DNA of 64,000 bases from DAHUXD01 sp963805495. GTDB taxonomy: Bacteria; Acidobacteriota; Thermoanaerobaculia; UBA5066; Gp7-AA6. Shown in pieces: positions 17,435-23,954 of the stretch. The notes beneath the pieces are model-generated. The model had not been told where the DNA came from. It made no database searches and saw nothing but the letters and a program-made list of their open reading frames with translations. Every line of letters begins with the position of its first letter. Positions within the stretch are counted from its first letter, which is position 1. The position numbers and the translations under genes are program-made. The stretch spans positions 885,571-949,570 of the forward strand of contig CAWDUQ010000004.1 of NCBI GenBank assembly GCA_963805495.1, given 5' to 3'.

Positions 17435-19501
17435 TCAGGCGGCGCGAAATGGTCGGCCGCGCATCACCCGAATCGGGAGGATGACGGAAGCGAGACCGGC
17501 GAACTGCAGCCTCCTCTGCATCGCGAGAGCCGTCTCGTTGTGCAGGATCCGGTGGTACAGGTTGTCTTTCTCGAACACGAGCGCGCCGAGGTAGAAGATC
17601 GACCGCGGAAACTCCCGGTGAATGCTCTCGCCGAGATCCACGATGCTTTCGACCGCCTCGGTCCCGAGGGAGTACCGGTAATCGGCCCGGAATCCCAGCT
17701 TTCGCGCAAAGGCCACGTACTTCTTCAAGTCCTCCTCGGTGTGGCGCCGGAGCGCTTCCACTTCGTCGATTCCCTTGAAAGTCGACGAGTCGAGGACGCC
17801 TACGGAGACGAACACGTAGTCCTGGTACTGACCCGGGAACAGCGACTGGAGCGAGAGCAGTGTGTGCACACCGAGGCCGCTGAACCCGTTCACCAGGACG
17901 GCGGCGACCGCCCGCCCGTGGTCGACCGGAACGGTCACGTTCCCGTGCGGGCGAACGGGAATGTTGAGGAGGGTATCGTCGAGCCGGCGGAGCTGCTCCC
18001 GGACCCTTCGGTAGTGCCCCCCGATCGCAAAGGCCAGGGCGACGAAGCTGGAGGTGACGACGACAGTCAGCCAGCCGCCCTCGGTGAACTTCTCGACGAT
18101 GCTGACGACCAGGATCGAGAAGCACACCGTCAGGCCCGTGCCGTGGATGGCGAGGTTGCGCCGCCAGTCCGGGCGCTCGCGGCGCGCCTGTACCCAGTAG
18201 CGCGACATCCCGAGCTCGGTCAGCGAGAACGTCAGGAAGACGTTGATCGAGTACATCAGGATCAGGAGATCGCTCTTGCCCCGCGAGTACAGGAGGACGG
18301 CGAGCGACCCCGCGCCCATCAGGAAGATCCCGTTCTTCGTCACGAGCCGGTCCGAGAGCTGGGCGAAGCGCCGCGGCACCCACGAGTCGACGGCCATGTT
18401 GGCCAGAATGCGCGGTCCGTCGAGGAATCCGGTCTGGGCCGCGACGAACAGGAGCGCGCCCTCCGAGAACATCGTGATGACGACCAGGGTCGCGCCGATC
18501 GGAACGGATCCGATTTGCCAGGGGCCGAACAGGTTCTCGGCCAGGACCCAGTTCATCGTCTTCCCGGGGACGGCGCGCGCCCGGATCAGCAGGTAGCAGA
18601 AGAGAATCCCGGCCGCCGTGAACGCGAGCGAGAGGGCCATGTAGAGCATGGTTTTCTTCGCGTTCTTGACCCGGGGCTCGCGCAGGATCTGGACGCCGTT
18701 CGAAACGGCCTCGATGCCGGTGTAGGTCCCTCCGCCGAGGGAGTAGGCCCGCAGGAGGATGAAGAGCGTCGGCAGGAATCCCAGCGCTGAGGTCGCCTTC
18801 CGTCCCTCGGCGACGGCGCCGTGCAGGACCGCCGGAAGCGCGGACGCATGGGTCAGGAGGCCGTAGGTGATCATGAGGGCGTGGGTTCCGACGAAGACCA
18901 GGAAGATCGGCAGAAGGAAGGTCACCGATTCCTTGACGCCGCGAAGGTTCAGGACCACCAGGAGAAACAGCACGGCGACCTCCGCCGGGAGCTTCCGCGA
19001 CTCCCACGCGGCCGGAAGAAAACTGAAGACGGCGTCGCACCCGGTGGCGACCGAGACGGTGATCGTCAGGACGTAGTCGACGATCAGGGCGCAGCCGGAA
19101 ACGACCCCCACCCGGGGCCCCAGAAGCTTCGTCGCGACGAGGTACCCGCCGCCCCCTCCGGGAAACTGCTCGATCAGGAGGCTGTAGGCGTACGAGATCA
19201 GGAAGACCGTTCCGGCGGTCATGAGGGTCAGGAACACAGCCAGGTACATGTGCTCCCCGAGCGCGCGAAACGCCGCCTCCGGGCCGTAAGCCGACGAGGA
19301 GAGCCCGTCGGCGCCGAGCCCGACCCACGCCAGGAACGCGACGAGCGAGACGTGGTGAAAGACGCGCGGATCCATGGGATCCCGGGGCCGTCCGACGACC
19401 AGGTGGCGGAGGGTCTTCCGCAGGGACCGCCGCGGGGCCTCGGGAGACGGGTGACCCCGCTCGGCGCTTCCGGGGGCCGGGTCCCCGGCCGGGGGATTCA
19501 T
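17435..19501 (-). CDS. APC-superfamily permease, possible KimA-like K+ importer
   Basis: A 688-residue protein. After a basic N terminus come about twelve transmembrane helices with APC signatures (GADGLSSSAYGPEAAF, SYAYSLLIEQFPGGGGGYLVATKLLG, LGGGTYTGIEAVSNG), then a cytoplasmic C-terminal domain of about 170 residues. The GxDxLSSxAYGPE start and length resemble KimA (YdaO) potassium/proton symporters. The divergent Kdp-type sensor pair supports a potassium role, which remains an inference. The ATG at 19501 is chosen because upstream in-frame codons run antisense into the kinase gene. An operator-like repeat lies 22 bases upstream. Confidence 0.82.
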   Translation of the reverse strand: MNPPAGDPAPGSAERGHPSPEAPRRSLRKTLRHLVVGRPRDPMDPRVFHHVSLVAFLAWVGLGADGLSSSAYGPEAAFRALGEHMYLAVFLTLMTAGTVFLISYAYSLLIEQFPGGGGGYLVATKLLGPRVGVVSGCALIVDYVLTITVSVATGCDAVFSFLPAAWESRKLPAEVAVLFLLVVLNLRGVKESVTFLLPIFLVFVGTHALMITYGLLTHASALPAVLHGAVAEGRKATSALGFLPTLFILLRAYSLGGGTYTGIEAVSNGVQILREPRVKNAKKTMLYMALSLAFTAAGILFCYLLIRARAVPGKTMNWVLAENLFGPWQIGSVPIGATLVVITMFSEGALLFVAAQTGFLDGPRILANMAVDSWVPRRFAQLSDRLVTKNGIFLMGAGSLAVLLYSRGKSDLLILMYSINVFLTFSLTELGMSRYWVQARRERPDWRRNLAIHGTGLTVCFSILVVSIVEKFTEGGWLTVVVTSSFVALAFAIGGHYRRVREQLRRLDDTLLNIPVRPHGNVTVPVDHGRAVAAVLVNGFSGLGVHTLLSLQSLFPGQYQDYVFVSVGVLDSSTFKGIDEVEALRRHTEEDLKKYVAFARKLGFRADYRYSLGTEAVESIVDLGESIHREFPRSIFYLGALVFEKDNLYHRILHNETALAMQRRLQFAGLASVILPIRVMRGRPFRAA

Positions 19502-19523
19502 GGTCCGAGTCTGCCAACGGGCA

Positions 19524-19552
19524 CCGAAAGAAGTTCGGAAGAAACCCGAAAG
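19524..19552. promoter_or_regulatory. operator-like triple repeat between permease and kinase
   Basis: Three direct repeats at 11-base spacing on the plus strand: CGAAAGAA, CGGAAGAA and CGAAAGAA. Tandem 11-bp repeats are how OmpR/PhoB-type regulators such as the adjacent KdpE-like protein usually bind. The same bases can form a CCGAA/TTCGG hairpin in the permease leader. A near copy sits at 21764-21793. Confidence 0.7.
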
Positions 19553-19591
19553 AATCGCCGAGGCGAGGCCCTCGGGCGAGTCCGGGATCAA

Positions 19592-19597
19592 TAGAAT
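19592..19597 (+). promoter_or_regulatory. -10 element for a leaderless kinase start
   Basis: TAGAAT ends 7 bases before the GTG at 19605, the same spacing as the TAGAAT before 33296. Confidence 0.5.
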
Positions 19598-19604
19598 CCG
19601 GGGC

Positions 19605-21053
19605 GTGGCGCGTCCCGGGCCGAGTGTCGCGTGGGGGTACGCGGGATCGGCGTCGCTCGTGGCGCTGACCCTCGCCGTCCTCAAGGCCTTTCCCCGTCTG
19701 ACCGACGCGGCGATCGCCCTCATTCTCCTCCTCTCGGTCTTCCTCTCCGCCTGGCTGTGGGAAAGCGGTCCCGGTGTCCTGGCCGCGGTTCTGGCAACCC
19801 TGGGCCTGAACTACTTCGTTTTTCCTCCGCTCCACACCTTCGTGATCGAAGACGAGCAGAACGTCGCCGCGCTCGTCGTCTTCCTGATCTCGGGGCTCCT
19901 GATCGGACGGCTGTCCGCGCTCAGTCGGGAGAGGCTGCGGCAGGTGGAGGCCGAGCGCACGGACCTCGCTCGCCTGACGCAGCTCTCCCAGGCCTTCTTC
20001 TCGGACACGCTGTGGGACGGGGACGCCCTGCTCGAAATCGCGGCCGGGCGTCTCCGCGGCGCGCTCCAGGCGCAGAGCGTGTCGATCCGGCTGGCCGGAC
20101 CGGAGGGGTCCCTGGCCCCGGACGCGCCGGGCGGGGACTCCGGCGAGCGCGGCGATCCGGCCGTGCGCGCCTTCCGGCAGGGCGCGGCCGTGGCGCGCCC
20201 GTCCCCGGACGGAAGCACCGACATTTACGTTCCGATCCCGGTGGGTGTCCGGCGGGCGGGCGTGCTGATCGTCCGGGGGATGAGGTCGAGCGACCGCATG
20301 GCTCAGGGTTGTGCCGTCCTGCTGGGCCTCGCCCTGGAGCGGGAGCGCCTCCTCCGGTTGGAGCTCGAGGCCGAGGAGACCAAGGTCAGCGACAGGATGA
20401 AGTCCACGCTGCTCGCGGCCCTGGCGCACGATCTGAAGACGCCCGTCGCGGCCGCCCGCGGAGCGATCGAGAACTGGGCGGCCGAAACGGGACCTTCGGA
20501 GGCGTCGCACCTCGCCGTCGGGCAGCTCCACACCCTCACCCGCCGGATCGACGAGCTGATGGACGTGGTCCGCCTGGACTCGGGCGTGGCGCGGCCGCGT
20601 CGCGAGATCGTCACGGCCGGGGCCATCATCGAGGCCGCTCTCGCGAGGTTTGCCGACGCACTGTCCGCAAACCCCCTGGCCGTGGACGTGCCCGACGAGG
20701 GCCTGCGAGTCCAGGTGGACCCCGGACAGATCACCGAGGCCCTCGGGCACGGCCTGGAGAATGCCGCGCGCTACTCGCCCTCGGGCAGCGAGATCGCGAT
20801 CTCCGCGGCCGCCTCGGACGGCGTCGTCTTCCTGCGTGTGGCCGACCGGGGACCCGGGATCCCACTCTCCGAGCGCGAACGGGTGTTCGAGCGCTTCGTG
20901 CGGCTCTCCTCGCCCGTGCCGGTCCCGGGGACGGGTCTCGGGCTCTCGATCGCACGGAGTCTCGTCGAGATCAACGGGGGCCACCTGAAGCTGGCTGAGT
21001 CCGCGGCGGGCGGAACGATCTTCGAGATCGAGCTCCCGAGGCCGTCCTCTTGA
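19605..21053 (+). CDS. KdpD-like sensor histidine kinase lacking the N-terminal KdpD domain
   Basis: A 482-residue protein. Three to four transmembrane helices at about 10-100 match the DUF4118 KdpD membrane module (LLSVFLSAWLWESGPGVLAA, GLNYFVFPPLHTF). A GAF-like segment, then HisKA with phosphoacceptor His275 (LAHDLKTPVAAARG), an N box (LENAARYSPSG) and G boxes (DRGPGIPLSE, GTGLGLSIARS) follow. Full KdpD adds an N-terminal Walker/USP region that is missing here. The GTG at 19605 is 7 bases after a TAGAAT box; an alternative ATG at 19500 would overlap the permease start. The stop overlaps the regulator start. Confidence 0.88.
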   Translation: MARPGPSVAWGYAGSASLVALTLAVLKAFPRLTDAAIALILLLSVFLSAWLWESGPGVLAAVLATLGLNYFVFPPLHTFVIEDEQNVAALVVFLISGLLIGRLSALSRERLRQVEAERTDLARLTQLSQAFFSDTLWDGDALLEIAAGRLRGALQAQSVSIRLAGPEGSLAPDAPGGDSGERGDPAVRAFRQGAAVARPSPDGSTDIYVPIPVGVRRAGVLIVRGMRSSDRMAQGCAVLLGLALERERLLRLELEAEETKVSDRMKSTLLAALAHDLKTPVAAARGAIENWAAETGPSEASHLAVGQLHTLTRRIDELMDVVRLDSGVARPRREIVTAGAIIEAALARFADALSANPLAVDVPDEGLRVQVDPGQITEALGHGLENAARYSPSGSEIAISAAASDGVVFLRVADRGPGIPLSERERVFERFVRLSSPVPVPGTGLGLSIARSLVEINGGHLKLAESAAGGTIFEIELPRPSS

Positions 21054-21733
21054 GCCGCGTTCTCGTGGTGGACGACGAGGCGGACATCCGCAAGGTCGTG
21101 CGCGACGCGCTCATGCAGGACGGACACGAGGTCGAGACGGCGGTCGACGGCGAAGAGGCACGGGCGGTCCTGGAGTCGGGCGAGTTCGACCTCGTGATCA
21201 CGGATCTCAACATGCCTCGCGTGGATGGTCTGGAGCTGGTCCGCAGGATTCGCGCGACATCGGCGGTCCCGGTCCTCGTTCTGACGGTTCGGGCGGAGGA
21301 GCGCGAGAAGGTCCGGCTCCTCGACGCCGGGGCGGACGACTACGTCACGAAGCCGTTCGGCGTCGCCGAGCTCCTCGCGCGGGCCCGGGCTCTCCTGCGG
21401 CGGAGCGACGCCCGGCCGGATGCGCCGCCCATCTCGCGCTGGGGGGACATCGAGGTCGATCGCGACGCCCGCTCGGTACGGCGCCAGGGCCAGGCCGTGC
21501 ATCTGACGCCCACCGAGTTTTCGCTGCTGAACGCCCTGCTGTCGAAGCCGGGCGCCGTCTGGACTCACAAGCAGCTGTTGACGGCCGTCTGGGGATCGGC
21601 CGCGGGGATCTCGAACGACACGCTTCGGGTGCACATGGGGAGTCTCCGTCGGAAGCTCGAAACCGATCCCAACCGGCCCCGGTGGATCCGCACGGAGCCC
21701 TGGGTCGGATACCGTTTCTCGCCGGAGGACTGA
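21050..21733 (+). CDS. KdpE-like OmpR-family response regulator
   Basis: A 227-residue protein. The receiver domain has VDDE at 8-10, phosphoacceptor Asp52 in LVITDLNMP and Lys101 in DYVTKPFG. The winged-helix domain ends with NDTLRVHMGSLRRKLE and WVGYRF. It starts with TTG overlapping the TGA of the kinase gene (TTGA), so the two are translationally coupled. No kdpFABC lies in the window. The divergent permease and the small membrane gene at 21815, both preceded by the same operator-like repeat, are its likely targets. Confidence 0.93.
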   Translation: MSRVLVVDDEADIRKVVRDALMQDGHEVETAVDGEEARAVLESGEFDLVITDLNMPRVDGLELVRRIRATSAVPVLVLTVRAEEREKVRLLDAGADDYVTKPFGVAELLARARALLRRSDARPDAPPISRWGDIEVDRDARSVRRQGQAVHLTPTEFSLLNALLSKPGAVWTHKQLLTAVWGSAAGISNDTLRVHMGSLRRKLETDPNRPRWIRTEPWVGYRFSPED

Positions 21734-21763
21734 ACGGGTTCACTCGCGGGCCCTTTGCAAACT

Positions 21764-21793
21764 CTTTCGGGAGCCTTCCGGACTTCTTTCCGG
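21764..21793. promoter_or_regulatory. second copy of the operator-like triple repeat
   Basis: On the minus strand it reads GGAAAGAA, CGGAAGG and CGAAAGAG at 11-base spacing, matching 19524-19552 at most positions. It ends 21 bases before the ATG at 21815, in the same orientation and almost the same distance as the first copy has to the permease ATG (22). The hairpin arms changed from CCGAA/TTCGG to CCGGA/TCCGG, a compensated pair. Confidence 0.65.
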
Positions 21794-21814
21794 CGTGCGC
21801 GGGACGATCGGTGC

Positions 21815-22039
21815 ATGAGGACGCCGGAGTCTCGGAAGGCAGCCTTCCTCGCTTGTCTCAGCTTGCTGATTCTTTTCGGGGGTTCCTTCGCCAGCCTGTG
21901 GCTGCCCGCCGAGGCCCAGGTCCTCGGCGTGATCGCCGCGGTTGCGGGATATGTGTTCTGCGCCCGCTGCGCCCTGTCCCGGTGGCATGCCGACGACCGC
22001 GTGTTCGAGCACCCCTCCTGGACGGGCGTCCACTCGTAG
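21815..22039 (+). CDS. small two-helix membrane protein
   Basis: A 74-residue protein of unknown function. Two hydrophobic segments (about 9-28, CLSLLILFGGSFASLW, and about 33-48, AQVLGVIAAVAGYVFCA) are followed by a polar tail. It begins 82 bases after the response-regulator stop and sits behind the second operator-like repeat. Position and size suggest an accessory subunit or modulator of the permease, comparable only in size to KdpF. This is inference. Confidence 0.65.
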   Translation: MRTPESRKAAFLACLSLLILFGGSFASLWLPAEAQVLGVIAAVAGYVFCARCALSRWHADDRVFEHPSWTGVHS

Positions 22040-22077
22040 TGAGAGCTACGGCCGTGCTCACCGAAGTGCCATGGTGT

Positions 22078-22128
22078 GTAGGGGCGGCCCTCGCGGCCGC
22101 CCGCGGGGCGGGGACAAGCCCCACCCTG
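22078..22128. repeat. opposed REP pair
   Basis: A forward GTAG-headed palindrome with loop CTCGC (22078-22103) abuts a reverse one with stems CGGGG/CCCC and loop ACAAG. It lies between convergent genes and may act as a bidirectional 3'-end hairpin. Confidence 0.8.
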
Positions 22129-22165
22129 CGACCGTGTTCCGTAAAGCGACTTCCGTTACGAAACG

Positions 22166-23473
22166 CTATGACGGCGGACGGGCCGGGGACCGGGGAGAGC
22201 GGTCGTTCCGCGGCACCGCCGGAACCACCGGCGAACGGCCGCCGCCGAGCGAGCGCCAGACGCCGCGGAGCACCACGGCCTCGGGGGCGCGCAGCGCGCC
22301 GATGTCCTCGAGGGGATTGGATGCGACGATGAGCAGGTCCGCGCGCCGCCCCGGCGCCACGACGCCGATCTCGGCCTGCTCGCCCAGGAATTCGGCGGCG
22401 GCGGAGGTGGCGGCGCGCAGGGACTCGTACGGCGTGAGGCCGGCGGCGACGAAGTCCGCGAGCTCGTCGTGGATCGAGCTCCCGGCCGCGGTCCGGTCGA
22501 TCCCGGCGTCGGTTCCGACGAGAAGCCGCGCGCCGGCATCGGCGAGGGCCCGTACGACGGCCCCGCGATTGGCGACGACGCGGTCCCGGGTCCCCGCGGG
22601 AAGGCTGTCGGCGATGATCGCGTAGATCGCGAGGGTCGGGCAGTTCCAGGTGCCCGCCGCGGCGGTCCGCGCGGCGAGCGCCGGGATCCGGCTGGCGTCG
22701 ATGTCGGCCCACGCCGCGGCGTTGGACTGGCCCGTCCGGCTGAGGGCCCGGTCGTAGCCGCCGAGGTGCTCGATCGACAGCTGCCCGGAATCGAGGGCGT
22801 GCTCGAGGGTGACGCGCAGCGGCACATGGCCGATCGTACGGATTCCGCGATTTCGCGCGGCCGCGGTGATCGCGTCGTAGGAGGCGGCGGAGAGGCTGGT
22901 GTAGACCTTGATCCAGCGCCAGCCCGCGGCGACCTGCACGTCGACCACCGCCTGCGCGGTCGACGGGTCGTCCACGATCTGCGTTTCCGGCCACACCGCG
23001 GGCGTGCCGTCGAGGCCGGGGCTCGCGGAGTAGATCGCGGGGCCGACCCGGCGGCCGGCCACGACGTCGGCCATGGTCGCGGGGAGGGCCGAGTAGCCCC
23101 ACATGTTCCGGACCGACGTGATGCCGTTGTCGACGTAGGCCTCGAGCTCTCCGCTCCGGATGTGGACGTGCATGTCGATGAGGCCGGGGAGGACGTAGGC
23201 GCCGCGGGCGTCGATGATGCCGGCCGAGGAAGGGATCGCGACCGTGCCCGCCGGACCGACGGCCGCGATGCGGTCGCCGGCGACGAGGACGACCTGGTCG
23301 CGGAGCACCCGCTCGCCGTCCATCGGAACGACGGAGGCGTGGAGGATCGCGAACCCGCCCTCCGGCTCCCCGGCGGCGGCGACGCGGGTCACTCCGGCCG
23401 CCAGCGCCAGGACGGGGAGCGCGACGGCGAGCCGACCAGCCGCGGCCCGCGTCCACCAGGACGACGATGTCAC
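22166..23473 (-). CDS. exported metal-dependent amidohydrolase
   Basis: A 435-residue protein with an N-terminal signal segment (LAVALPVLALAAGVTRVAAA). The imidazolonepropionase-like amidohydrolase set is visible: His102 and His104 in DMHVH, the probable carboxylated Lys in WIKVYTSL, metal His in GHVPLRV and IEHLGG, and the catalytic Asp in VGTDAG. A C-terminal PGRRADLLIVASNPLEDI completes the family. Substrate is unknown (amide, peptide or prolidase-like). It is divergent from padR with a shared 136-base regulatory gap. Confidence 0.88.
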   Translation of the reverse strand: MTSSSWWTRAAAGRLAVALPVLALAAGVTRVAAAGEPEGGFAILHASVVPMDGERVLRDQVVLVAGDRIAAVGPAGTVAIPSSAGIIDARGAYVLPGLIDMHVHIRSGELEAYVDNGITSVRNMWGYSALPATMADVVAGRRVGPAIYSASPGLDGTPAVWPETQIVDDPSTAQAVVDVQVAAGWRWIKVYTSLSAASYDAITAAARNRGIRTIGHVPLRVTLEHALDSGQLSIEHLGGYDRALSRTGQSNAAAWADIDASRIPALAARTAAAGTWNCPTLAIYAIIADSLPAGTRDRVVANRGAVVRALADAGARLLVGTDAGIDRTAAGSSIHDELADFVAAGLTPYESLRAATSAAAEFLGEQAEIGVVAPGRRADLLIVASNPLEDIGALRAPEAVVLRGVWRSLGGGRSPVVPAVPRNDRSPRSPARPPS

Positions 23474-23547
23474 CGCTCCAGCATAGTCGGGATGCGAGCC
23501 TGCATCCTCGGGAAGTTCTTGGCGCTGCGCGAGGCCGTCTTCCCTTG

Positions 23548-23589
23548 CGCTTCGACAATGGCGCTGCTAGGCTCCCTCGTGTCGAAGCG
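23548..23589. promoter_or_regulatory. inverted repeat framing a promoter, probable PadR operator
   Basis: Perfect 10-bp arms CGCTTCGACA (23548-23557) and TGTCGAAGCG (23580-23589) with a 22-base spacer that contains the extended -10 box TGCTAGGCT (23565-23573). The right arm ends 20 bases before the padR ATG, a layout expected for autorepression. Confidence 0.65.
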
Positions 23590-23609
23590 ATAGGGGAGAG
23601 GGACAGAGC

Positions 23610-23942
23610 ATGACGCGCGATCGCATCGAGCTTCCGCAGGGCACGCTGGACCTCCTGATCCTGCGCACGCTGGCGCTCTCGCCGCAGCACGGCTGGGCGA
23701 TCGCGGCGCGGCTCCAGCAGATCTCGGGCGACGCCGTGCGCGTCGCGCAGGGCTCGCTCTACCCGGCGCTGCACCGACTCGAGCGGCGCGGATGGGTGAC
23801 GCACCGGTGGGGCACGACGTCGGCCAACCGACGCGCCAAGTTCTACGAGCTGACCGCGCGCGGGCGGGCCCTGCTCGAGCGCAAGAAGCGCGACTGGAGG
23901 CGGCTTGCCGCCGCGGTGGCCCAGGTTCTCGGGACGGCCTGA
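23610..23942 (+). CDS. PadR-family transcriptional regulator
   Basis: A 110-residue winged-helix repressor. It shows the PadR hallmarks: LPQGTLDLLILRTLAL, HGWAIAARLQQ, VAQGSLYPALHRLERRGWV and the YELTARGRALLE turn into the C-terminal dimer helix. Ribosome site GGGGAGAGGG precedes the ATG. Twelve bases separate it from the permease gene it probably controls; padR-ADOP operons are common in Acidobacteriota. Confidence 0.94.
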   Translation: MTRDRIELPQGTLDLLILRTLALSPQHGWAIAARLQQISGDAVRVAQGSLYPALHRLERRGWVTHRWGTTSANRRAKFYELTARGRALLERKKRDWRRLAAAVAQVLGTA

Positions 23943-23954
23943 AGGAGGCGGGAG

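Noticed and set aside
17340..20984. A 1214-codon minus-strand frame across the permease and kinase
   Set aside because: It is an out-of-phase reading of the permease gene and antisense of the kinase; the real genes are supported by family motifs.
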